Shown here piece by piece: positions 56,326 to 64,000 of a stretch of DNA of 64,000 nt. The position numbers were made by a program, and so were the translations under genes. This DNA is from a bacterium. GTDB taxonomy: Bacteria; Myxococcota; UBA727; JAUIJE01. Location: positions 267,350 to 331,349 of the forward strand of contig JAUIJE010000010.1 in assembly GCA_030431455.1 (NCBI GenBank). Reading direction: 5' to 3'. Under the pieces are notes generated by a model. It ran no database searches. It saw only the letters and a program-made list of their open reading frames with translations, and was not told the origin of the DNA. Numbering within the stretch: position 1 is the first letter of the stretch; each line of letters begins with the position of its first letter.

Positions 56326-58683
56326 ATGAACGCCTGCGTCGTGCTCACGTTGTGGTTGGCGGCCCAAGCCGGCGGTGAAAGCCCGGGCGCCGACCCGGAC
56401 ACATCCGGGGACGCGGACGAGCAACCGGCCGCGCCCGACGACGACGACGAGCCGGACAGCGCGGCGGCGTGGGCCGACGAGTTCGACGACTTCGCCACCG
56501 AGGACGAACTGGACGATCTCGATCTCGACGCCGCCGAGATCGTCGATGAGGGGGCCGAAGCCGAGGACGCCCCCGGGCAGTTCACCACCACCATCGTGGG
56601 CAACGCGGCCCAGCGCCGCCGGCTCGCCGGCTCCGCCCACCAGGTCAGCGAAGAACAACTCGAACGGGGCGAGCACGACGACGTGCACCGCATCCTCAAG
56701 CAGGTGCCCGGCGTGTACCTGCGCGACGAGGACGGCTTTGGCTTGCGGCCCAACATCGGCCTGCGCGGGGCCAACAGCGACCGGTCGGCCAAGGTCACGC
56801 TGATGGAGGACGGGGTCCTGCTCGGGCCCGCCCCCTACGCCGCGCCGGCCGCGTATTACTTCCCGCTGGTCACGCGCATGACCCGGGTCGAGGTGTTCAA
56901 GGGGCCGGCGTCGATCAAGTACGGCCCCCAGACGGTGGGGGGCGCGCTCAACTTCCGCACCCGCGGCGTGCCCTACGACGGGCACCGGGCGGGGCTCGAT
57001 CTCGCCGGGGGCGCCTACCGCGCGGGCAAGGCCCACGGGCATTACGGCTACGGCCACGACTGGTTCGGGGTGATGGTCGAGGGCGTGCACCTCACCCACG
57101 GCGGGTTCAAGCAGCTCGACGGGGGGGGCGACACAGGCTTCCAGCGCACCGACGTGATGGCCAAGGCGCGGCTCAACACCCCGCTCGACGAGACCTTCGT
57201 GCACCGGCTCGATGTCAAGCTCGGCTACGGTCACGAACGATCCAATGAGACTTACCTCGGCCTCACCGACGCCGACTTCCGTCTCAACCCCAACCGGCGG
57301 TACGTGTCCTCGTCACAGGACCAAATGCAATGGGACCGCACCCAGCTCGAGGCCCGCTACACCTTCTCCTGGGCCGACGTGCTTGACGTACAAACCGTGC
57401 TCTACCGGCACGACTTCCACCGCGCTTGGCACAAACTCAATCGGTTCCGCGGGGGGCCGACCATGAACCAGATCTTCCGTGACCCCGACGGGGGCCAGAC
57501 CGGCCTGTACCGACAAATCCTCACCGGAGACGCCGACTCCACCCTGCCCTCCCACGCCCTTTTGGTGGGCACCAACGAGCGCACCTACGTCTCCCAGGGG
57601 GCCCAGATGACCTCCAACCTGCGCTTCCGCCTGTGGCAGGTAGAGCAGGAGATCGAGGTCGGGATGCGACTGCACCAAGACCAGATCGACCGCCTGCACG
57701 ACGAGTCGCCCTACAACATGGTGCGGCGCACCCTGGTGCCCGAAGGCGGCCCCCGCGAGGTGGTGGTGCAGAACCACGGCGATGCTTTCTCTGGCGCGGC
57801 CTACATCCACGACTCGATCTCCTGGGGCGGGCTGTTGCTCACCCCCGGCTTCCGCTTCGAGCTCATCCGCACCGGCTTTGACGACTACCTCGACGACTCC
57901 CGACAAAACGCGCTTCGGTTCGCGTGGCTGCCGGGGATGGGGGCCTCCTATACATTGTTTGACATGTTCACGGTGTTTGGCGGGGTGCACAAAGGCTTCT
58001 CCCCGGTGTCGCCGGGCCAGGACCCGTCGGTCCAGCCCGAGGACAGCCTCAACTTCGAGTCCGGGGCGCGCTTTTTTCGCAAGGGTCTCGACGTCGAGCT
58101 CATCGGCTTTTTCAACCGCTACGCGAACATCACCGGCGAGTGCACCTTCAGCTCGGGCTGCGACCCCGACGACCTCACCACCCAGTTCAACGGGGGGGAG
58201 GCGTGGGTCTACGGGCTCGAAGCCCACGCGGGGTGGGTCCAGCCTTTGCCCTGGGGCATGCGGGTGGGGGGGCAGGTCGCGTACACCCTCACCTTGTCAC
58301 AGTTTCGCGGCGAGTTTGTGTCCGGCTTTGACCAGTTCGGCCGGGTCGAGGTCGGGGACCAGCTGCCGTACGTGCCCATTCACCAAGGGGGGGCGCAGTT
58401 CTACGTCGGGGGGCGGCTGTGGGAGGCGAGCCTGGACGCCAGCTATGTGGGGGCGATGCGGGACGTGGCCGGCCAGGGCGAGCTGGTCCCCATCGAGAGC
58501 ACCGACGCGCAGTACGTGATCGACGCCGGGGCGAGTTTTTTGCTCACCGACGACGTGAAGCTCTACTTCCGGGCGGACAACATCCTCAACCAGCGCGCCA
58601 TCGCCTCCCGGCGACCGTTCGGGGCGCGGCCCAACAAGCCGATGTCCTTCATGGGCGGCATCAAGATCGACTTTCGCCGCTGA
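56326..58683 (+). CDS. TonB-dependent outer-membrane receptor (ferric citrate type)
   Basis: 785 residues. ATG 56326 with GAAGGAGG upstream; longer in-frame sequence upstream is AT-rich regulatory DNA. After a short signal peptide there is an acidic Asp/Glu-rich extension (20-80), then TTTIVGNAAQRRR, a possible TonB box. The plug domain follows: VHRILKQVPGVYLRDEDGFG, RPNIGLRGANSDRSAKVTLM, and FKGPASIKYGPQTVGGALNF. The remaining ~550 residues form the beta barrel, ending in a terminal aromatic-type IKIDFRR. Barrel motifs NFESGARFF and FNGGEAWVYGLEAHAGW resemble FecA-like receptors. Iron regulation is supported by the Fur box. Confidence 0.88.
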   Translation: MNACVVLTLWLAAQAGGESPGADPDTSGDADEQPAAPDDDDEPDSAAAWADEFDDFATEDELDDLDLDAAEIVDEGAEAEDAPGQFTTTIVGNAAQRRRLAGSAHQVSEEQLERGEHDDVHRILKQVPGVYLRDEDGFGLRPNIGLRGANSDRSAKVTLMEDGVLLGPAPYAAPAAYYFPLVTRMTRVEVFKGPASIKYGPQTVGGALNFRTRGVPYDGHRAGLDLAGGAYRAGKAHGHYGYGHDWFGVMVEGVHLTHGGFKQLDGGGDTGFQRTDVMAKARLNTPLDETFVHRLDVKLGYGHERSNETYLGLTDADFRLNPNRRYVSSSQDQMQWDRTQLEARYTFSWADVLDVQTVLYRHDFHRAWHKLNRFRGGPTMNQIFRDPDGGQTGLYRQILTGDADSTLPSHALLVGTNERTYVSQGAQMTSNLRFRLWQVEQEIEVGMRLHQDQIDRLHDESPYNMVRRTLVPEGGPREVVVQNHGDAFSGAAYIHDSISWGGLLLTPGFRFELIRTGFDDYLDDSRQNALRFAWLPGMGASYTLFDMFTVFGGVHKGFSPVSPGQDPSVQPEDSLNFESGARFFRKGLDVELIGFFNRYANITGECTFSSGCDPDDLTTQFNGGEAWVYGLEAHAGWVQPLPWGMRVGGQVAYTLTLSQFRGEFVSGFDQFGRVEVGDQLPYVPIHQGGAQFYVGGRLWEASLDASYVGAMRDVAGQGELVPIESTDAQYVIDAGASFLLTDDVKLYFRADNILNQRAIASRRPFGARPNKPMSFMGGIKIDFRR

Positions 58684-58701
58684 GGGCGATTTCGCCCTCA
58701 G
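58680..58701. terminator. Perfect inverted repeat at convergent gene ends
   Basis: CTGAGGGCG-ATTT-CGCCCTCAG, a nine-base perfect stem overlapping the stop codon of the TonB receptor and the stop of the convergent gene at 58698. Suited to act on both strands, but there is no T-run. Confidence 0.5.
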
Positions 58702-59573
58702 ACGGTGGCCAGCCAGTCGAGGCACGCCCGCTGTTGCCGGGCCATGTCCTCGCGGGAGGAGGCCAGGTAGCGGCGACCGTGCCCCGGCAGCACATGCAGG
58801 AACATGTGCTCGGCGAACAGCCGGTGCGTGGACGCGACCAGCTCCGGCCAGCTGAACCAGCACGCCCCGCGGAAGGCGTAGAGGTGCCCGCGCCGGGGGG
58901 CGTAGGCCAGGTGGTCGCCGGTGAACAGGGTCTGGTCTTGAAAGAGCAGGCACGCCGAGCCCCGGGTGTGGCCGGGCACGGGGATGACGGTGAGCTCATC
59001 GTCGAGGGCCACAGGGTCGCGACCGGACACCGGGCGCTCGACGCCCCGGGTGGACCCGGCGATGTCCGCCTCGTGCATCACCCGGGGGCACCCGAAGTGT
59101 TCGGTCCATTTTTGGTGGTCGGCCACGTCGTCACGGTGGGTGAGAAACATCAGCGACACCCCGCCCAGGGCCTCGAGCCGCCGGGCCAGCGGGCGGTTGT
59201 AGCGCGGGCTATCCACCAATACGTTGCCGGCTTCGCGGACCAACAGGTAGCTGGCCGCGCCGAAGCTCGCCTCGCTGTGGTACCCGCAGTGGTACACCCC
59301 GGGCACAATCTCGTCGGGCCAGGCCGCCTGGGCCGCGGCCACGTCTTTGCCCGGGCGTGACCCGATGGAGGCGGTGGGGCACGCCAACTGCGCCATCAAC
59401 GCGCGGTGCTCGTCGGGGGCCGAGGCCGGCTGGTGATGGACCCGGGACTGGCCGCGCGCCTCGTCGAAGGTGCGGGGGGCGATCCAGCGACACGCGGCAC
59501 AGTCGATGCAGCTGTCGTCGACGAAGAAGTCGTCGCCGACATTGGTGGGCAAGGCGCGGGCGCGTTGGGCCAT
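58698..59573 (-). CDS. Ferredoxin-like / metallo-beta-lactamase-fold protein
   Basis: 291 residues from ATG 59573. The N-terminus has CIDCAACRWIAP and a later LACPTASIG, four Cys in the arrangement of one [4Fe-4S] cluster. From about 95 a metallo-beta-lactamase fold: LMFLTHRDDVADHQ near 163 (a shortened variant of the HxHxDH motif), VPGHTRGSACL near 216, and TGDHLAYAP near 235. Metal binding by the MBL part is plausible but partly degenerate. Fusions of this type are seen in plants and bacteria with unknown substrates. Confidence 0.8.
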   Translation of the reverse strand: MAQRARALPTNVGDDFFVDDSCIDCAACRWIAPRTFDEARGQSRVHHQPASAPDEHRALMAQLACPTASIGSRPGKDVAAAQAAWPDEIVPGVYHCGYHSEASFGAASYLLVREAGNVLVDSPRYNRPLARRLEALGGVSLMFLTHRDDVADHQKWTEHFGCPRVMHEADIAGSTRGVERPVSGRDPVALDDELTVIPVPGHTRGSACLLFQDQTLFTGDHLAYAPRRGHLYAFRGACWFSWPELVASTHRLFAEHMFLHVLPGHGRRYLASSREDMARQQRACLDWLATV

Positions 59574-59620
59574 GTGCCTATGGTAGCGTCGCGCGGCATC
59601 GAACGCAGACGAGGTGGACG

Positions 59621-60421
59621 GTGGACAGCTATTACACGCGCGCGGGCGACGAGGTGATCGCCACCGGCTACAGCCGCGGTCCCTGGGACGAACGGGCCCA
59701 GCATGGCGGCCCGCCGTCCGCATTGTTGCTGCACGAGATGGACCAGGCGTTGGCCGACGCGGTGGGCGAAGGGTTCGCGGTGTCGCGCCTGACCTGCGAG
59801 TTTTTGCGGCCGGTGCCGGTGGGCCGGCTGCGGGTGGCGGTGGACGCGCCGGTGGGGGGGCGGTTTGTGCAGCGGGTGACCGCCCGGCTCCTCGACGGGG
59901 ACAAGGTCGTGCTCGCGGCCCGGGGGGTGTGGATGCGCCAGGACGAGGACGTGCCCGTGACCCCCCACGTGCGGGCGGGGGCGGACGATGGCCAGTGGCC
60001 GGCCCCGTCCGACGTGGCCCCCTTCGTGTTCCCGTTCTTTGCCCACGACATGGGCTACCACCGGTCGGTGGAGCTGCGGCTGGTGGACGCCCCCTGGGGC
60101 AGCACGCCGGTGCGGTGTTGGGCCAGGCCGGTGGTGGGGCTGTTCGAGGACGTGGCGCTGTCTCCGGCGGAGGCCTGTGTGGTGCTCGCCGACGCCGAGA
60201 GCGGCATCGGCCCGCCCTGCGATCCGATGGTCACGACCTACCTGAACCCCGACCTCACGGTCTATTTCGCGCGCGCGCCCCGGTCCGGCTACGTCGGGCT
60301 CGACATCCGGTCGCGGGTGGGGCCGGCGGGGGTGGGCTTGTCCGCGACCACCTTGCGCGACGAGCAAGGGGTGTTCGGCCACTGTGCACAATCATTGTTG
60401 TTGATGCCGCGCCGGGCCTAG
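59621..60421 (+). CDS. Acyl-CoA thioesterase-like protein (TesB-type double hotdog)
   Basis: 266 residues from GTG 59621, with GAGGTG at suitable spacing. N-terminal half: RGPWDERAQHGGPPSALLLHEM and LTCEFLRPVPVGRLRV, the first hotdog of acyl-CoA thioesterase TesB-like proteins. C-terminal half: VELRLVDAPWGSTPVRCWAR and MVTTYLNPDLTVYFARAP and YVGLDIRSRV. Hydrolyses acyl-CoA in the cytosol by family analogy. The catalytic Asp/Thr/Gln set is not confidently placed. Confidence 0.75.
   Translation: MDSYYTRAGDEVIATGYSRGPWDERAQHGGPPSALLLHEMDQALADAVGEGFAVSRLTCEFLRPVPVGRLRVAVDAPVGGRFVQRVTARLLDGDKVVLAARGVWMRQDEDVPVTPHVRAGADDGQWPAPSDVAPFVFPFFAHDMGYHRSVELRLVDAPWGSTPVRCWARPVVGLFEDVALSPAEACVVLADAESGIGPPCDPMVTTYLNPDLTVYFARAPRSGYVGLDIRSRVGPAGVGLSATTLRDEQGVFGHCAQSLLLMPRRA
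60385..60397 (+). repeat. Exact TGCA-N4-CATTG element, copy 9
   Basis: TGCACAATCATTG on the plus strand near the 3' end of the thioesterase gene (Cys-Ala-Gln-Ser-Leu). It is followed by TTGTTGATG, more AT-rich than its surroundings. Confidence 0.7.
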
Positions 60422-60428
60422 AGCGCCT

Positions 60429-61811
60429 CTAACGCTTCATCTCGACGAAGTCGACGTCGGTGAGCTCGACCTCGGACACGATGTCGAGGTCGTCGTCCCC
60501 CACGTATTCGCCCTCGTCGGCCGACCGGTCCCATTCGCCGGTGAGCTCGGCCTCGAACCCGGTGGCGGACAGCTCCGCCGAGAGCTCGGCTTCGGCCGCG
60601 AGCAGCGCCTGCTGGACGTCGAGCACGGAGTCGAACCGGGCGCGGGGCTTGGGGCTCATCATCTTGGCCAGGATGTCGCTCACCCCTTTGGGCACCGAGG
60701 GATCGACCCGGTGGGCCCGCGGGGGTCGCTTGCGCTTTTCGAAGTAGAGCGCCTCGGTGTCGAGCCCGAGCGAGAACGCGGTCTGGCCGGTGAGGGCCTC
60801 GAACAGCGTACAGCCGAGGGCGTACTGGTCGCAGCGCTCGTCGGCGGGTTGGGTGAACTGTTCGGGGGCGAGATAGATGGGGCTGCCCGCAATCTGGCCC
60901 ATGCGGGTCACGGTCCGGTCCTCGGCCATAAATGTGGCAAGCCCGAAGTCGGTGATCTTCACCGTGCCCTCGCGCGCGACCATGATGTTGGCGGGCTTGA
61001 TGTCCCGGTGCACGATGCCCCGCTCGTGGAGGGCGGCGAGGCCAGAGGCGATTTGGGCCCCGAAGCCGAGCACCTCGGGCACGGTCCAGTTGCCTTTGTC
61101 GAGGTCCTGGCCGTCGACGTACTCCATGACCAAGAACGTTTTGTCGCCGTCGGTGCCGAGCTCGTGAAACCGCGTGAAGTTCTCGTGGATGACGCTGGCC
61201 AGCATCTCGATCTCACGCTCGAACCGGGCCACGAAGGTGGGGTCGTGGGCCAGCTCGTCCTTGATCACCTTGATCGCCACCGGCATGTCCACGTCGAGGT
61301 CGACGGCCTCGTAGACAAAGCCCATGCCCCCCTCCCCGATGAGCCGCTTGAGCAGGTAGTGGGTGATGCGCTCGGCCCGCGGCCCCGCGGCGTCAAAATG
61401 TGCCTGCACGCGCTCCGCGACCTCGTCGATGTCCAGGGGCAGAATAAACGCGTCGTCGAGGCCATGCCGCAAGGCGCGGACGATGTCTTTGGCCCGGGCG
61501 GACTTGCCCACCGCCATGGTCTTCACCGGGGGGGCGCGATCTTGGGCCAAGGCGATGATGTCCTCGAGACCGGCCGCGTCGTCGGGGAGGTTGTCGAGCC
61601 CGAGCAACAACAGGCGCACAGCCCCGTCGGTGAGGGTCTTGGCGTCGGCTTTGGTCTCGGCCCGCTCGACGGTGAACCCGAGCGCGGCCAGCGCCGGCAC
61701 CAGGGCGTCCACGTTCTTTTTGGTCACCCCCCGCACCCGGGCCAACTTGCGCTGGCCGGCGGGGATGGGGGGCGGGGATTTGGCGGGCTCGGCCACGCCC
61801 CGGTGTACCAC
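60429..61811 (-). CDS. Ser/Thr protein kinase with N-terminal pseudo-receiver domain
   Basis: 460 residues. Residues ~22-140 have the alternating beta-alpha layout of a CheY-like domain (RKLARVRGVTKKNVDALVPA, LLLLGLDNLPDDAAG, VKTMAVGKSARAKDIVRAL), but the phospho-Asp is not clear. Kinase domain ~148-410: GEGGMGFVYEA, VAIKVIKDE, EYVDGQDLD, VHRDIKPANIM, DFGLATF, GSPIYLAPEQ. All catalytic motifs are intact. The tail (410-460) is acidic. Such fusions of a receiver to a Hanks kinase allow two-component input into Ser/Thr phosphorylation. No membrane helix. Confidence 0.85.
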   Translation of the reverse strand: MVHRGVAEPAKSPPPIPAGQRKLARVRGVTKKNVDALVPALAALGFTVERAETKADAKTLTDGAVRLLLLGLDNLPDDAAGLEDIIALAQDRAPPVKTMAVGKSARAKDIVRALRHGLDDAFILPLDIDEVAERVQAHFDAAGPRAERITHYLLKRLIGEGGMGFVYEAVDLDVDMPVAIKVIKDELAHDPTFVARFEREIEMLASVIHENFTRFHELGTDGDKTFLVMEYVDGQDLDKGNWTVPEVLGFGAQIASGLAALHERGIVHRDIKPANIMVAREGTVKITDFGLATFMAEDRTVTRMGQIAGSPIYLAPEQFTQPADERCDQYALGCTLFEALTGQTAFSLGLDTEALYFEKRKRPPRAHRVDPSVPKGVSDILAKMMSPKPRARFDSVLDVQQALLAAEAELSAELSATGFEAELTGEWDRSADEGEYVGDDDLDIVSEVELTDVDFVEMKR

Positions 61812-61891
61812 GAAGGCAAAACCCCTCGAAAGCCGCGGACAGTTCGCGGTCGTCGGTTGGCTCCAGACCGCGGCCTTGCGTAGTCTGCGGC

Positions 61892-63004
61892 ATGTCCTCG
61901 CGCCCCCTCGTGGTTGTCCACGTCATCACCGGTACGGGCACCGGCGGGGCGGAGCGCTCATTGTGGCGGCTGTGCGCGGGGGAGCACGACCGGCCCACGC
62001 CGCGCGTGCAGCATCATGTGGTCGCCCTCAAGCCCCCCGGCCGGTTGTTCGCGGCGTTGTCGGCGGTGGCCCCGACGACGAGCCTGGGGTGGACGCGGCC
62101 GGGCGAGGCGCCCCAGGCTCTGTGGCGGCTGCGGCGGGCGGTTCGTCGGGTGCGGCCCGATGTGCTCCACGGGTGGCTCCCACAAGGCAACACCGCCGCC
62201 TACCTCGCGCATCGGGGACTCTCGCGGCCCCCGCGGTTGTTTTGGAACGTGCGCGGGTCCGCCCACGGGAGCGATCGACGCGCGAGCACCGCGTGGTTGA
62301 GCGCGGCCACGCGCTGGGCATCCCAGGAGACCGACACCATCGTGTTCAACGCCGAGAGCGTGCGCGACGACTACGCCAGGCGAGGCTTCGGGGGCCGCCA
62401 CCTGGTGATCGACAACGGGTACGACCCCGCCCGCTGGCCCCGGCTCGACGAACAGGCCCGCCGCGCCGCCCGGGGCGCCCTCGGGCTCGACGACCACCGG
62501 CCGGTGGTGGGCTTTTTTGGCCGACGGGCAGCGGAAAAAGGCAGTGACATTGTCGCGGGACTGGCCGCCCGCGCGGGGTCGCTGGGGGTGGCCCTGTTGT
62601 TGGTGGGGGAGGGTTTTCCGCACCCCGACAACGACTTCCCCTCGGTGGTGCAGCGCCCCGCGGTGGCCGCCGAAGAGCTCCCGGCCCTGCTGGGGGCCTG
62701 CGATCTGACCGTGCTGCCCTCAGCGCACGAGGGCTTTCCCAATGCCATTGCGGAAAGCCTGCTCTGCGGGGTGCCGGTGCTGTGCAGCCACGCGGGCGAC
62801 AGCGCCCGGGTGCTGGGCCCGGGGGGGGTGGTGGTGCACCCCCGCACCACCGAAGCGTTCGGGCGGGGGCTGCAGGCCTGGTTCGCCCGGCCCGCGGCGG
62901 AGCGCGAGGCCATCGCCACCCGCGGTCGCGACCACGTGGTCGCTCATTTTGATATTCGCGCGATGCTCGAATCGTACCGCCGGGCCTACGGGGCGGGGTC
63001 ATGA
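61892..63004 (+). CDS. Glycosyltransferase family 4 (GT-B)
   Basis: 370 residues. N-terminal domain opening VVHVITGTGTGGAERSLWRL (glycine-rich donor loop), then DVLHGWLPQGNTAAYLA. C-terminal domain: VVGFFGRRAAEKGSDIVAG near 208, LTVLPSAHEGFPNAIAESLL near 275 (the E-x7-E motif region) and the GVVVHPRTTEAFGRGL segment near 315. A retaining sugar transferase, probably for polysaccharide or lipid-linked glycan synthesis. It overlaps the next gene by ATGA. Confidence 0.9.
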   Translation: MSSRPLVVVHVITGTGTGGAERSLWRLCAGEHDRPTPRVQHHVVALKPPGRLFAALSAVAPTTSLGWTRPGEAPQALWRLRRAVRRVRPDVLHGWLPQGNTAAYLAHRGLSRPPRLFWNVRGSAHGSDRRASTAWLSAATRWASQETDTIVFNAESVRDDYARRGFGGRHLVIDNGYDPARWPRLDEQARRAARGALGLDDHRPVVGFFGRRAAEKGSDIVAGLAARAGSLGVALLLVGEGFPHPDNDFPSVVQRPAVAAEELPALLGACDLTVLPSAHEGFPNAIAESLLCGVPVLCSHAGDSARVLGPGGVVVHPRTTEAFGRGLQAWFARPAAEREAIATRGRDHVVAHFDIRAMLESYRRAYGAGS

Positions 63005-63810
63005 GGGTCCCGGTGCGGCTCTCCGCCCCGGGCTGGCCCGCGGCCTTGCGCCACCCGCGGGTGAGCGGGCCCGACCCGCGGGGTTTGCTCGAGCCCGACG
63101 GCCTCGATGCAGAATCATTCTCGCGGGCGGTGAGCGCGTTTCGCCTCGGGGGCACCTACCGCACCACCGCGCCGGGTCGGCATGTGCAGAGCAACCGGGT
63201 GCTCCTCGACCACGTGCCCGACCGCCCGCTCACGGTGGTGGACGTGGGCATCTCGGACGGGAGCACGACCCTGGAGCTGCTCGACGCGCTGGGCGATCGG
63301 GTGGGCCGCCTGTTCGGGGCCGACCGGGTGCTCGCGCTCACCGCCCGGCGCCGCGGGCGTTGGGTGGCTTTTTTTGACCAGGACCGGTGCGTGCTCGTCG
63401 CCACCCGGCACCTGTTGCTCTACGCCCCCGACGCGCTGGTCCCGCTGTTCGCCGGCGCGCCCGGTCAGCGGGTGTCGCTGGTGCAGCCCGCCCTCGAGCG
63501 CCGCGCGCGCACCGACGAGCGGGTCGCGTTGGTGACGCACGACGTGTTCGCCCCCTGGCCGGGCCCGCCCGCCGACGTGGTGCGCCTCGCCAACCTGTTG
63601 AACCGCACGTACTTCTCCGACGCGGACATCGGCCGCGCGCTCTCGCAATGTCACCGCATGATTGTGCCCGATGGTCTGCTCCAGCTCGTCGAGAACCGCC
63701 CCGGGCTTGGGGAGCAAGGCGCGCTCTACCGGCGGGGCGAGGCGGGGTTCGTGCGGGTGGCCCAGGTGGGCGCGGGGTCGGACGTGGACGGCCTGGTGGT
63801 CGGAGACTGA
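63001..63810 (+). CDS. SAM-dependent methyltransferase-like protein
   Basis: 269 residues. LTVVDVGISDGSTTLELLDAL near 77 is a class I methyltransferase motif I. ALVTHDVFAPWPGPPADVVRLANLLN near 178 resembles motifs II-III and MIVPDGLLQLVE near 220 the later strand. It differs from typical enzymes in having a long arginine-rich middle region. It is translationally coupled to the glycosyltransferase, which suggests modification of the same glycan. Confidence 0.7.
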   Translation: MRVPVRLSAPGWPAALRHPRVSGPDPRGLLEPDGLDAESFSRAVSAFRLGGTYRTTAPGRHVQSNRVLLDHVPDRPLTVVDVGISDGSTTLELLDALGDRVGRLFGADRVLALTARRRGRWVAFFDQDRCVLVATRHLLLYAPDALVPLFAGAPGQRVSLVQPALERRARTDERVALVTHDVFAPWPGPPADVVRLANLLNRTYFSDADIGRALSQCHRMIVPDGLLQLVENRPGLGEQGALYRRGEAGFVRVAQVGAGSDVDGLVVGD

Positions 63811-64000
63811 CCCCCCGGCCCGGGTCTGGCCGTCGCGAGGCACGATAGGCAAGGCGCAGGTCGCGCGACCAGGTGAGCGGCCCAAAAAGCAACGGCGCCC
63901 CGAAGGGCGCCGGCTCGGCAGTGATGATGAACATGCCCGGGTTCTGAGGGTTCCACGGCGTCGAGGTCAAGGCGCAAGGAGCGCGACGAGGTGAGCGGCC
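63811..64000. repeat. Non-coding tail with imperfect direct repeat and a hairpin
   Basis: 190 bases with no convincing gene. AAGGCGCAGG...GGTGAGCGGCC (63847-63882) recurs as AAGGCGCAAGG...GGTGAGCGGCC (63964-64000), about 85 percent identical over 36 bases and running into the window end. Between them, CGGCGCCC-CGAA-GGGCGCCG is an eight-base perfect stem with a tetraloop. The arrangement resembles REP/BIME-type intergenic elements. Confidence 0.55.

Overview
The window is GC-rich DNA (about 70 percent by eye) from a Gram-negative bacterium. It looks like Myxococcota or a related former deltaproteobacterial lineage. The signs are a MYXO-CTERM-like tail on a secreted subtilase, many lipoproteins with lipobox cysteines, lipoproteins with long Gly-Asp linkers, three Hanks-type Ser/Thr kinases, PEGA and DUF6600 envelope proteins, and a TonB-dependent receptor. 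I saw no rRNA, tRNA, CRISPR array, insertion sequence or phage module.

Left part (1-17,650): a truncated multidomain lipid enzyme (SDR-like, AMP-ligase, ACP, PlsC-type acyltransferase); a TSUP transporter with a DUF1634 partner; a Yip1-like membrane protein behind a GD-linker FGE-fold lipoprotein; a divergent three-gene secretion operon (CxxCH protein, GD-linker lipoprotein, Tat DUF1501-like protein); a very large kinase with an MshEN-like N-terminus; L-domain lipoprotein; HupE/UreJ_2 and FmdB-like proteins; and ribA.

Middle part (17,654-40,881): a lipoprotein with GD linker and four somatomedin-B-like modules; a coupled SPFH operon; DUF302; mtnA; a DUF885 peptidase; an OafA-like acyltransferase coupled to a CBM9-like lipoprotein; a DUF6600 protein ending at a strong intrinsic terminator; then, on the minus strand, the proteostasis run clpP - unknown - clpX - lon - kinase - rph - rdgB.

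Right part (40,941-64,000): tandem paralogous lipoproteins, a second L-domain protein, a LuxR-type regulator, a trypsin/PDZ protease, a MYXO-CTERM subtilase with a possible LysR-type operator in front of it, a LysR gene, and an unusual cluster of an unknown protein, a PEP-synthase-like protein and a YrdC-fold protein. After several hypotheticals and a PEGA protein comes an iron/flavin neighbourhood (NqrM-like, ApbE, Fur box, TonB receptor). A ferredoxin/metallo-beta-lactamase protein, a thioesterase, a pseudo-receiver kinase, a glycosyltransferase and a methyltransferase-like gene finish the window.

The most unusual signal is not a gene. A bipartite, strand-asymmetric 13-mer, TGCA-N4-CATTG, occurs at least nine times exactly and about thirty more times with one mismatch. 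All nine exact copies lie inside genes, in different reading frames and on both strands. They form AT-rich islets with codons that are rare in this DNA. A hand estimate from base composition gives about 0.1 exact sites. No gene in the window explains it.
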